Assembly (NCBI RefSeq): GCF_009730915.1
Contig: NC_052489.1
Coordinates: 24,545,916-24,609,915, forward strand
From: Dioscorea cayenensis subsp. rotundata
Taxonomy: Eukaryota; Streptophyta; Magnoliopsida; Dioscoreales; Dioscoreaceae
Reading direction: 5' to 3'
Length of the DNA stretch: 64,000 nucleotides
Below the pieces are notes generated by a model. That model was given only the letters and a program-made list of their open reading frames with translations, did not search any database and was not told where the DNA came from. A program made the translations under genes and the position numbers. Below are positions 12,606 to 23,290 of the stretch, piece by piece (position 1 is the stretch's first letter; every line of letters begins with the position of its first letter).

Positions 12606-13890
12606 TCATCCACCAACTCTTCTTCGTTCAACCGAGGAGATGTAGTTGGTTCCGCTTTTTGCCCAATTCCATTTGTCATTCTCCATGAAATGCACATCTC
12701 TACTTATCGAATTTTTCCTAGTATGAGGTCGGAAAAATTTTTGTAAGCCTTTAAGCTGCATGCTATATCCCACAAAAGATTGCGACTCCGCCTTCTTATC
12801 AAGCTTATCTCTCTTAATCTGTGGCACATAAGCAAAACACAAACACCCAAATACTTTGAGGTTTTTTAAAGAAGGTTTGTAACCATACCAAGCCTCAAAG
12901 GGTGTCTTTTCTTCCACTGCCTTGGTTGGTAGCCTATTGAGCAAAAAAAACAGCAGTGTTTGCAGCCTCTGCCCAATATTCCTTTGGCAAGTCTTTCTCA
13001 TGAAGCATGCATCTGGCCATCTCCATAATTGTTCGATTCTTTCTCTCACTAACTCCATTTTGTTGAGGAGTATATGGAGCTGTGAATTGATGTTCAATTC
13101 CTGCTTCCTCACAAAACAGGTTGAACTTATCAGAGTTGTACTCCTTGCCATTATCTGACCTTAAGGCCTGAATTTTGCATCCACTTTGAGTTTCTATCCA
13201 CTGCTTGAACCTCCGTAATACACCGACGAACTTCGATTTGAACCCCGAGAAAAATAAATCCAACACATTCGAGTATAGTCGTCAATGAAGACTATATAAT
13301 ACTTACTCCCATTGAGTGAAGGAGTTCTGTGAGGTCCAGCCAAGTCTGTGTGGATTAATCTCAACCTTTCAGTAGCTCTCCAGGTTGCTTGCTTGAAAGG
13401 AAGTCTTGCTTGCTTCCCAAACTGACAAGCCTTGCAGTCTGGTAACTCAGCTTCTAAGTGAGGTAGCCCTTGAACCAATTTCTTCTTTTGCATATTCAGC
13501 ACTGCAACATGATGGAAATGGCCAAGCCGTTTGTGCCAGATTTCAGCCTGCATCTTTTTTGTAAAAAATGCTGCTTGCTCCTCCTCCAAAGGATCTAACT
13601 CAAAGCTCTTCCCTTTCATATTTACTTTGAATACATCGTTACCATCTGAATCTTTGATTAAGCACTGCTTGCCCTCAAAGATCACTTTGAAACCTCTTTC
13701 AAGTAGTTGACCAACACTCAGTAAATTCTGATTGATATCAGGTACAAATAACACATCTTTGATTAATTTTTGTACCTAAGAAACTCTCAACCCGCCACAA
13801 TTCCTTTTTCCTTTGCTGACAAGGTACTCTCCATTGCCAATTTTTCACCTTGGAGATATATGATGTGTCCGAGCTCCTTGAAGAGATCTC
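12606..13890 (-). pseudogene. Broken integrase region of copia element A
   Basis: The GAG-pre-integrase zinc-binding part is visible in 13754-13194 (WHKRLGHF and DCKACQFGKQ). It is followed by the catalytic core start (HTDLAGP, FIDDYTRM). The core continues in another frame at 13266-12934 (ALRSDNGKEY, PYTPQQNGVSERKN). The C-terminal part, with FEAWYGYKPSLKNLKVFGC, is in 13151-12606. The frame changes near 13250 and again near 12950, so the enzyme is interrupted. Parts of the HHCC and DDE signatures can be read, spread over frames. Confidence 0.88.
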
Positions 13891-13892
13891 TA

Positions 13893-14984
13893 TCAAAGGT
13901 CATGTGGTTGGTGCGACCCACTATCCACGACCATTTTTCCACTTTCATTAGAACTATTTGTTGCAAAACAAGTTGCCACAAAAAGTTGCTCTTCCTCTTC
14001 CTGATCTGCAACTTGAGCCACATTTCTCTGTTGAAGGTTGACTTGAGTCACATTTCTCTGCTGCATATTGCTCTTACAAATCTTCTGGTGGTGCCCCATC
14101 TTTTGACATTTTTCACACTGCACGTCTGGCCTTCTCCAGCATCTGAAGGGTGCATGACCCTTCTTTCCACAATGCCTACAAGGAGGAAAATCATATTCTG
14201 ATTCTCCATTAGTGTTTGGAGAATCTGAACTTGCACATTCTTTCTTGCTTTTCCAGATCTTCTTTCCTTTTCCAACTTGGCTTGATTGGACTCTTGCCGG
14301 TAATGCCCCTTCTATTGATCCTTCATTCCTCATGAGTCTTCTCTGTTCCTGCGCCTGTAAGGCAATCAACAACTCTGCCAGACTGACTTTCGACAAGTCT
14401 TTAGTATTCTCTAAAGAGGAGATTGTGGCTTCAAATCTTTCAGGAATAGTTACAAGAACCTTCTGAACCAATCTAGAATCAGGAAATTCAGTGCCAAGTA
14501 ATCTTACTTTGTTGGCAATGCTGAGTAATCTGTTGGAATACTCTTTGATAGTCTCTGAATCCTTCATCTTCACCAATTCAAATTCCCTGATCAGATTGAG
14601 AACTTGCATCCCTTTGATTCTTTCATCTCCTTCATATTCACTTTTGAGGAAATTCCAGACTTTGAATGCAGATTTCTTGGTCATGATCCTGACAAAGATT
14701 TCTGGTGACACAGCAGAAAACAGTATAGCTCTAGCCTTCGACTTCCTTGCCTTCTTCTCCTTATGATTCTTGATCTGTGCCAGTGTTGGGTTTGCTGGCA
14801 ATTCAGGAACATCATACTCTTCCTCAACAGCTTCCCAGAGATCATTTGCTTCCAAATAAGCTTCCATTCTAGCAGCCCAAACATGGTAATTTTCACCATT
14901 AAAGACAGGTGGTGCCAATGATGAGAAGGGTGTTTCAGAATCCATGGAAAAAGAAAGGTGTTTAGATGGGTTTCTCTTACTCAC
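13893..14984 (-). pseudogene. gag and start of protease of copia element A
   Basis: A 363-aa frame starts at the ATG at 14984, shortly inside the primer-binding site. Residues about 25-235 form the UBN2/gag domain (NYHVWAARMEAYL...). A zinc knuckle follows (CRHCGKKGHAPFRC, CX2CX4HX4C) with a second knuckle-like motif (CEKCQKMGHHQKIC). The frame enters the aspartic protease at VVDSG and shifts right there (about 13912). The remaining protease sequence, with NHMTFDRD, lies in the overlapping frame 14023-13787. Confidence 0.9.
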
Positions 14985-15002
14985 AGGTCCCTCAAGAAGA
15001 CA

Positions 15003-15016
15003 GCTCTGGTACCAAT
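15003..15016 (-). other. Primer-binding site of copia element A
   Basis: Just inside the 5' LTR the minus strand reads TTGGTACCAGAGCT. It matches the common Ty1/copia primer site TGGTATCAGAGC, complementary to the 3' end of initiator tRNA-Met, at all but one position. It fixes the minus-strand orientation of the element. Confidence 0.8.
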
Positions 15017-15017
15017 T

Positions 15018-15214
15018 TGTTGGAAGTTTGAGCTTAAGACTTGGAGGATTAAAGGAGAAAAACAGAACAAGGATAGTTTGCTGAGAAAAGATAGTAATTC
15101 ATTAATCTAACTTCAGCTTAAATACAACAAAATCACTGACTGATAGAAAGAAATACATGGACATGATTTGACACAACTATATCCTAAAAACCAGCCACAA
15201 AACAAGCCACTACA
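15018..15214 (-). repeat. 5' LTR of copia element A, outer ~103 bp missing
   Basis: This copy is nearly identical to 10692-10889, from CCAACA at its inner end to TGTAGTGGC. It then stops and unrelated sequence (GTTTCTATATTTC) follows. The section corresponding to 10890-10992, which holds the U3 start and the promoter of the LTR, is absent. Confidence 0.85.
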
Positions 15215-15295
15215 GTTTCTATATTTCTAAAAATCCCTTGATTTGGAAGGAGTAGTATCTTGAATACTACTTATACTTAAAAAAATAAATAAATA

Positions 15296-15480
15296 GCCAA
15301 CGACCATGTGGTCTATTGGCATCGGGTCTTTTACATAGAGTGTTTGTCTCGAGTGTCGAGCGTAGCTCCCCGAGTTCGATCCCCATCTCACGCAAGGTGA
15401 GGGCCCGGTTCGGTGGTGAGCGCGGCTCTCCCACGTGTTCATCCCTGGGTTCCGGCGCTTATCGTCTTTCTCAAAAGTAA
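15296..15480 (+). mobile_element. tRNA-derived SINE
   Basis: The segment has a box A-like motif (TGGTCTATTGGCATCGGG at about 15309) and a box B-like motif (GAGTTCGATCCCC at about 15372), about 50 bp apart as in RNA polymerase III promoters. It is followed by a GC-rich body (GGTGAGGGCCCGGTTCGGTG) and ends in an A/T-rich TAAA-type tail. This is the layout of plant tRNA-derived SINEs. Target duplications cannot be separated from the A-rich flanks, so the exact ends are uncertain. Confidence 0.6.
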
Positions 15481-15504
15481 ATAAATAAATAAATAAACAA
15501 ATAA

Positions 15505-15556
<52 letters not shown>
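15478..15556. repeat. TAAA/ATA microsatellite at the SINE tail
   Basis: A (TAAA)n run changes into about sixteen ATA units (15507-15556). It directly follows the SINE-like body and probably grew from its 3' tail. Confidence 0.9.
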
Positions 15557-15557
<1 letters not shown>

Positions 15558-18500
15558 GCGAAAGGTGAAAAGAGGATGATACTTTGCAGGATACTTTTGA
15601 TAGGTGGGTCTGTGATACACTGTATCCCATGCTTTATCTAACTTTTTTTTTTCCTTGAAATATTATTAATATTTCTTTATCTCTTATGATTTGTTCATCA
15701 TGCTCATGCATGCCATCAACGATCTGTGTGACCAAACGCTTTATTCCTTTCTGATGGACTAAGGATTGATATTTTTTTTATAGCCCAAATCAGACCATTA
15801 AAGTTGGCCAACACTAACTTGTTCCCCTTGCTTTAGACATGATCCAACATTATATTCTTCTGGTTCAGATTAATTCAGGCAGGTTCATACTGCTTCATCA
15901 ATTTTTCTTTTTCTTATATATATATTGTTATGACCGAAGCGAACGAAAGATTATAACGACAAAGGAGAAACACAATACAAGAGCACCAAACACAATGAAG
16001 TATAAAAAAAAATAAAAGAGACACACAAGATGTACCAAAAACCCCCAATGCATGGAGAAAACCTCTGACGGTAAGCTAATGAAAATATTCAATAATATGG
16101 AGAATAAGTAATTACAAAGCTCTCACAATTTCAATGACGACAGAAACCCTAGTTTTGAAAACAAAACATATATAAGGCTAACTAACTCACCAATTACATA
16201 AACGTTTATATTTTAAATTTATAACAATCTAATGTGGCTAACCAAACATAATCTGATTTGGGCTTACCCAAATTATTGAGACAAACTCAATATATATATA
16301 TACATAATTTTATCAAAAAATATGACATAACTAAGAGATCATAAATATTGAAAAAATAACCACGAGACAGAATAAACAAAGTATTTTATTAAATGGGCGT
16401 ATGTAACCTAACTTGTATTTTAATAGACATTTAGTGAAATCAAAATGAATAATGTTATTTGTAAAATATACAATTATACACCTAACTACATTGGTGAATC
16501 TATTTTGATTAATGAACTATAAAAAATTACAATTACATCATTTAAGTTTTGATTATTATATTTTTATTTTTATTTTTTTTTTGACACTTATAGTGCTAAT
16601 TGCAAGCTGAAGGGATTCGCTATATCATACATCATAACCAATGAGATTAATATTTTTTTTTTTTAAGTTTCCTCCTCTTTCTCCAAAACTCTAATCCTTT
16701 TTTCCCTCCGTCATTAGTATCGAAACCCTATCATTAAGCAAGAGAGAGAACAATGGGCAAAGTAGTGCCCATGGAAATTAGGAAAAGGAGATAGGTGTTT
16801 TTTCCCTTGTTTTTCTTATTTCTTTTTCCCTCTAAGTTTTTTGGCTTTGTATGGTGTATATCTACTATAAAATAGAAGAAGCATCCAATTTATCTCAATG
16901 TTTTGTAAAAATTATACTTATTTGAAGATTTTTTTAGTTGATAAAGAAGTTCTTTGATCCATAAAGAAGTTTTTTTTTTTTTTTTGAAGAATTTGATTTT
17001 ATTTTTATCCAAAATAATCTAAACTTGAGATTGATTAAAAATTGGATGCTGAGGTTAATTATGACGAAGATGCAACAAATTCTTTTTTTTTTACCTATAT
17101 TGATTTTTATCCTTATAATGCAGCTTGCAAAATATATATATATATATATTAGCAAAGGATTTTTGCCCACTAAAAAAATAAACACCTATAATGATGTATT
17201 TATATGTGACACAATGTGCTTGCATACATGTTATCCTAAAAAATTAACAAGATAGCATTAATATCTATACCACATTGAATCACAATGATGTGGAGGGAAC
17301 TTTTGATAGGAAAGAAGATTATGTTGGTCGAGTCACTATTTTTAGCGCAGTGCTGATTTGGAATGCCATGTTAGTTTATCTTTAAACACAAAAACTATAT
17401 TCAAATCTTAAGTGATTTAATTGTAAATTTTTATAATTCAGTGACAAGGATAGGAACACCCATATAGCTCGGTGATTACATCTGTATATTTTACCCTTTT
17501 TTATAATAAAAAATTACCAAAAGAATACGAATAACCATATTATATCAATTTTTTATAAATATTTAATAAAAAAAATGGAACAATGCAAAGAGTGCCACTG
17601 CTTTGATTCCTCGCTGTTCATTAATTAATACTTGAAAACTTGATTAGCCCATGGTTTTACAAATATGGTCAAAGATAACATGACATTTAAGACAAATTAT
17701 AAGTTAGCTTCCAATTTTGTTTTGTTGATTGTTTTTTAGATAAAATTGGTCCCTGTCCACTTGAAAGTGATTTAGGTTAAAGTGTGCCATTCAGCCAAAC
17801 ATTAAAAGCTAACTAGAGTGATCATTAGAATATTAAAAGGTACTTAATAAGTTCTTAATGACTACTAAATTGTTTTTTTTATTTTATTTATTCATAAAAT
17901 CATCTAATTATTGAAACTACAATATATTCATGATTTTATATGACTTCTTTCCAAATAAAAAAATGCTACGATTGGCGTATGCACGCTATCGTGTATAAAA
18001 TATATACATTTTTTTCATGAATGAATACAAAGAGAACATTTTTAAATTTCTTGTTAAACTTTCTTGATTTTATCATATTGATATATCTGTCTAAATCAAT
18101 CCAATTTTTCCAACCCATCATTGTAATAAATAAATAATTAAATAAAATTTTAAAATTGTAACAAGATGAAACAAAACTAACAACAAATTTGCTTGATTAT
18201 ATTGTCTATTTATATTAAAAATTTATTATGTTTATTGGTTGATGGAATCCTAAGTACTTGAAAGACGGTTATCAATAACTGATCGTGTGAGATAAGTTTT
18301 ATTTATTTCAATCTCAAATAAAATAAATTGAATTCACACTTTGCTCCTAACGTAGGGAATTGACATCCACAAACTTAAGTTTGAAATGGTGGAATTTAAC
18401 AAGAATAATCTAAGACTCTTTTTTTAAATTACTTGAAAAATAAAAAAAAAATAGTAGTTTTTGTACCATTTTTAATTGATCATACGTTAAAAAAGTAATG

Positions 18501-19640
18501 AAATGATTTTACCCCAAAAAATTTTACACATTATTATATAAATGTACATATCTAATTGACTAATTTTTATAATTAAATTTTAATTTAAAATTTATTTTTA
18601 TTACTACTCTAAATCGAATATAGTGTTACAATTATTACACAACTGACAACTCCTTTAAAAAAAAAAATTATTACACAACTAATCCTTATTGATTATCAGG
18701 TTCTTACACAGTGAGTAGTACACATGCAACCCAACATGAAAGAGCTAATGAAAAATTATAAAATATTTGGGAAAAGACGGGCTAAATGCCAATTTCAAAC
18801 TTTTCACAGGAGTAAAAAATTTTATTTTATTTTTAGAAAAAAATTAATCAGAGGAGATTCTAGATGACTTGTTCACAGATGTGCCAACCTTTGTCGTCTT
18901 CTTGTTATCTTCCATGGAAATTACCTGAGATACCCCCCCTCAGTATGAGACAGTACGAAGAGCAGCTTTGAGATTCACGCTGGCCCTCCGACAACGATGG
19001 ACATGCAAGAGTGTAATATACGGTGTCTCAGGGCATGAACACAGCATAAGAAACAAGCAAAATCCCTTCTTAAGAAACCAACGAACATTCCATCATATTT
19101 TTTATTTATTTATTTATAAAAAAATATTTAGAGATTTATAATCGTTAAATATTTATATAAACTATGAGAAAATGAAAAAATCAATTCTAAATCAACTAAT
19201 TAAATAAAATTAAGACTAATTATCATGCATGATATGCTACACATGAATCATCATAGAAGAGTCTCATTCATATTCAAATCAACCTGTTTTTCTCTCTCTC
19301 CAATCTCCATGCAATCAAAGTTCAAACATGTCAATTTCTCCATGATTCTTACCAAACAACTCTCCAATAAAAAGCAAAGGAAAGCATCTTGAGGGCGTGG
19401 CAACCATAAACAAAAAAAGTAAAAGAAAAGAAAAAAAACAAACTAATCTTTCACACTATTAATCATTAACAAAACATAATCCAATAATAACATTCAATTA
19501 AAAATAAATAAATAAATAACACTCATGCAATTCTATTTGCCACCTTCTTTATAATTCCCCTCCATTGCTTTCTCCCACCTCCCCCCTCTTCCAAGTTCCA
19601 TCTCATGCACACACATACACAAACACAGAAACTAAAGAAC
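15557..19640. other. AT-rich intergenic region upstream of the GRAS gene
   Basis: No exon is supported. The piece 15926-16290 resembles a degraded LTR (starts TGTTATGACC; contains a stretch typical of copia U5 regions), but no target duplication was found. A GC-richer stretch at 18860-19060 was not recognised. Poly-A/T tracts are frequent. A TATA-like TTTATAAT at about 19548, some 90 bp before the chosen GRAS start, may be that gene's promoter. Confidence 0.5.
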
Positions 19641-21044
19641 ATGAGCAAGCAAAACATAGAAGACCAAGAGTCCAATGTTACTGTTAACGTGGATGACTAT
19701 TATTATTATTACTACTACGACGAACCCACCTCAGTGTTAGACTCTAACCTCGCCGGAAGTCCGGCCATCATCCCAACGGACTTCACCGCCACCTTAGACT
19801 ACTTCTCCACCACCGACAACTGCTCTTTCCTCATCCCTCAAAAAGACCACTTTACCCTTCCTCCTCCTCCTCCTCTTCTTCCTGCTCCTATCTCCTCCAA
19901 CCACGACCAACTCCTTGATATCCTCTTCCGCGCCGCCTCCTCCATCGACTCCGGCAACCTCACCACCGCTCACCTCCTCCTCTCCCATCTCACCCACCTC
20001 TTCCCCTCCATCTCCGGCTCCGCCCTCCACCGCTCTGCTCTCCACTTCAGAGACTCCCTTCTTTCCCTCCTCTCCGATCCCTACCTCCCCACCGACCTCC
20101 CCGCCGACCTCCTCCTCCGCGTCACCGCCTACAAGACCTTCTCCGACCTCTCCCCTCTCCCACAATTCTCCAGCTTCACCACCAACCAGATCCTACTCGA
20201 ATCCCTCTCCTCCTCCTCCTCCTCCTCCTCCAAGTCTCTCCATCTCATCGACTTCGAACTCGGCCTCGGTAGTCAATGGTCCTCCTTCGCCGAAGAGCTC
20301 GCCGTCCGTTCTCGTTTCTCCCGGACTTCTCCTCCATCTCTCCGCCTCACCGCCGTCGTCCCTACCGACTCCCTTGACTCCTCCCTCGCTGCCGACAACC
20401 TCCGCGACTTCGCCCGTGCTCTTGGCCTCCGCTTCTCCGTCGACCTTGTTCCCGTTTCCAATCTCGGCACCTTAGCCCTCTCCGCCATCCGCTTCTCCCC
20501 CGGCGAGTCAGTTGCCGCTGTCCTCACTCCCGCCATATTCCACCTCCTTGGATCCGCCGGTGAGCCGGAGGACACCTCCGCCTCGCTGCTCCGTTTCCTG
20601 CGCCGCGCGTCACCGCGCGCCGTTGTCTTTGTTGATACTGAGCCGTGCTGCTGCTCCAATCCGGAGCCGCCGCCGCGGCCGTCGTTTAAACGGCGGTTTG
20701 CGAGTGGGATTGAGTTTTACTCAGCGTTGCTTGAATCGCTCGACTCGGCCGCGTCGGCTACTGGGTTGGGGGACGACTCGGTCCGGCGAATCGAGCGCTT
20801 CTTGATTCGGCCCAGGATTTCCTCTACTGTTGCCTCTTGCGGGGCTCTATCCACGTCGTGGCCGGAGATGTTCGCCTCCGCCGGGTTCTCGCCGGCGCCG
20901 TTCAGCGAGTTCACCGAGTCACAGGCCGAGTGCTTACTCAGAAGAGCCCCAGTGGATGGGTTCGACGTGGAAGGAAAGGAAGGTGCCATGGTGCTGAGCT
21001 GGCGAGGTAGGGAACTGGCTGCCACGTCAGCTTGGAAGTGCTAG
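19641..21044 (+). CDS. GRAS-family transcription regulator, HAM/SCL15-like
   Basis: This is a single-exon gene of 467 aa from the ATG at 19641. An upstream in-frame ATG at 19605 would add 12 residues (MHTHTQTQ...), but a very short leader from the TATA-like box makes the second start a fair choice. The N-terminus has a seven-Tyr run and a poly-Pro segment. The GRAS domain starts at about NHDQLLDILFRAASSIDSGN (leucine heptad repeat I). It carries the VHIID-equivalent LHLIDFELGLGSQW and ends in the SAW motif WRGRELAATSAWKC. The FELGLGSQW form is typical of the HAIRY MERISTEM clade; absence of an ILARLN/miR171 segment points to the SCL15 branch. The gene is strongly GC- and C-rich compared with its flanks. 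HAM-type proteins keep meristem cells undifferentiated; the role of this copy is inferred. Confidence 0.93.
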   Translation: MSKQNIEDQESNVTVNVDDYYYYYYYDEPTSVLDSNLAGSPAIIPTDFTATLDYFSTTDNCSFLIPQKDHFTLPPPPPLLPAPISSNHDQLLDILFRAASSIDSGNLTTAHLLLSHLTHLFPSISGSALHRSALHFRDSLLSLLSDPYLPTDLPADLLLRVTAYKTFSDLSPLPQFSSFTTNQILLESLSSSSSSSSKSLHLIDFELGLGSQWSSFAEELAVRSRFSRTSPPSLRLTAVVPTDSLDSSLAADNLRDFARALGLRFSVDLVPVSNLGTLALSAIRFSPGESVAAVLTPAIFHLLGSAGEPEDTSASLLRFLRRASPRAVVFVDTEPCCCSNPEPPPRPSFKRRFASGIEFYSALLESLDSAASATGLGDDSVRRIERFLIRPRISSTVASCGALSTSWPEMFASAGFSPAPFSEFTESQAECLLRRAPVDGFDVEGKEGAMVLSWRGRELAATSAWKC

Positions 21045-22284
21045 TCTGGAAGTGGGCCCCGGCCTCCATATTTGGATGTCAGTTCCGTAGTCGGTTTTTT
21101 TCTAGCCACTACTGTCTCTCCTTAAATACCTGTTCAGTAACTTAGATGTTGTGTTTCATTATCATATTCTGTATTTTTTTTTTTTTTTTTTTTTTTGTTA
21201 TTATTTTAGATAGTGTTGTGATTTTCTTTTGCTTTGAAATATCCTTTATTGGAATAAATAAATAAATAAATAATATTATGATTTTGTTTTCAGTGGTTGG
21301 AAAATTTTAAAAAGTTGCATATGTATTACAAATTTACAATGGTGGTATTTACATAATTACATATACACTCATTTTTGGGATATTGAGAATTAAAACATAT
21401 TACTACTTTTTTTTGTTGGTAAACATGTATACGTGGTGTGTGTTCTTTGAGATGTTTATAGTATCAATATGTGTCCTTCCTGTTTGTTTAGGTTGAATAC
21501 TGATCAACACTTCAGTAATATGACAGAGGGCACCTTAAGCCATAAGGCAACAATACGTTTCAAGATTGATATGATTTCATTGTAAATTACTTAAAATGCA
21601 TATCATCATACACATTATACACCATTGAATAATTGAAAATGCATGTTTTTCAACAGAGTTTCTTTCAATTTATGAAATTTTAGAAAAAAAAAATTTTAGA
21701 AATAAGTTTTACGTCTTTTATAATAAACATCACCAAATCATGGTTCTCAAAAGACTACTGAATATAATGAGAAAAAACAAAAACAAAAAAAAAACCACAA
21801 TATATATCAAACTTATTTATTTATATAAAAAACTTGGATTATAAATATGTACAGTTTATTTAAATTGTTTTTAACAAATATGATATAGTTAAGGGTACGT
21901 GCATAAAAATAATGATTGTCAATTGATATGTATTTACTTGAGTAATAAAAATTCTGCAGACTAAGCCTTATACGGTGGGGTCATTATCGCTATAATAAAG
22001 ACATTTACATTCTTCTTCAAAATTTATATCCATATAAATTATAAATTTTACTATATTAAAAGAGTAAACTCAAAATAATGCATAAAGAAGTATTAAATTA
22101 CATAAATTCACTTTTTCCAATTTTTTCATTAAAAAGAAAAATATTGGCTGTGTATACTCGGCAAGTAAATGATTAATTCTTGATAAATAAGTTAGAGCTT
22201 ACATTATTTTAAATTTAACAAGCAACTTCTTATATCTTTACCTTTTTTATAATTTTTTTGTTATATTTTTTTTAAAGTGTGTTT
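21045..22284. other. GRAS 3' flank and AT-rich intergenic region
   Basis: After the GRAS stop there is a probable 3' UTR and a poly-T tract (about 21174-21196). The rest is AT-rich without exons, ending at the target site of retroelement B. Confidence 0.6.
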
Positions 22285-22693
22285 TGTTAAGAATATATGT
22301 TATAAATGTAAAGATAGTAATAAGAATAGACAGCCAGAGTATTTACCAAAAACCCAAAAACCCTGAAGAATTAAGTTCTTCTTCTTCTTTCTTCTTTTAT
22401 TTCTCTCTTTTCTTTCTCTTCTCTATATCTTCCAAAGTATACAAAATGAGGTGGTATTTATAGGGGTTACTAAGAGTTGAATGAGCGGCCGGGATCGATT
22501 CGATCCGACGATCCAAAATACTACAGTTGGTGGAATAATACTGATCGGCGATTATCTAGAGTACCACATGGGCGGTACGCTACGATGTTGCGGTTGCTAC
22601 GATGAATATCTAGAAGTTGCTATAGTAATGCCTACTGCTATCTGATGAAATTGCTACGATGGGCATCCACTAAAAAAATATTTGTTTATAACA
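22285..22693 (-). repeat. 3' LTR of copia element B
   Basis: On the plus strand it starts TGTTAAGAATAT and ends TTTATAACA. It aligns along its whole length with 28294-28682 but is about 20 bp longer. Several CTACAGT motifs kept in the other LTR are changed to CTACGATG here. Confidence 0.93.
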
Positions 22694-22704
22694 CTCCCCA
22701 TTGG
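22694..22704 (-). other. Polypurine tract of copia element B
   Basis: The minus strand reads CCAATGGGGAG directly before the LTR start TGTTATAAAC, the expected place for the plus-strand primer. Confidence 0.8.
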
Positions 22705-23290
22705 ATGCCCTACGACCGAAAGGATATACCTCGTTAAAACCTTGCTAGGAAAAAAACCCGAGTGGGATAAAAACCTAGCTAAGAAAAAGAGTACACTATC
22801 CTGGCACATTTGAGGGTTCTTGCCTCATTAAAAAAACCTTGCCTCGGAAAAAAACCCATTGGGACAAAAACCTTGGCGAAGGGAAAAAAAGAGTGCAGTC
22901 TAGCACTCAAATAAATAACTTTTTAACTCATATCGAAGTACTTACATCCTTAAGTCTTCTCATCCCGATTTTGTATATAAGTCTTTGGTGAATGCACTTA
23001 GGGAAGTGATTTTTGTGAATAGATCGACTGATTCTCACTTTGGATTGAATCTTTTTGAACTTCTATAACGCCTTCTTTCCGGAGATCATGAGTGTAGAAA
23101 AAAATTTTGGTGATATATGTTTCGATTCAGTCACCTTTAATATAACCTCCTTGTATTTGAGAAATACAAGCATTGTTGTCTTTATAAATTCATGTAGCAT
23201 TTGTTGTTCTTGATGGTAATTTGCGGGGATATTATATATGCCCAATCATAGATCGTAACCATTGGCATTCACGACTTGCTTCATGGAGAG

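Larger units (their letters stand above)
10692..15214 (-). mobile_element. Ty1/copia LTR retrotransposon A, minus strand, 5' LTR truncated
   Basis: The element reads right to left. The 3' LTR (10692-10992, 301 bp) begins TGTTAATG and ends CCAACA on the minus strand. The 5' LTR copy (15018-15214) matches only the inner 197-198 bp of it, with about one substitution and one indel visible. A primer-binding site and a purine tract flank the interior correctly. The domain order gag, protease, integrase, reverse transcriptase, RNase H defines Ty1/copia. The coding region is broken by frameshifts. No target-site duplication is seen, as expected if the outer end of the 5' LTR was lost. Confidence 0.93.

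Noticed and set aside
15360-15400. tRNA gene suggested by GTTCGATCC box B
   Set aside because: The cloverleaf cannot be folded with a proper acceptor stem; the SINE explanation fits better.
19794-20659. Antisense and +1 frames in the GRAS gene (Gly/Glu- or Ser/Pro-rich)
   Set aside because: They arise from the C-rich codon usage of the real GRAS frame.
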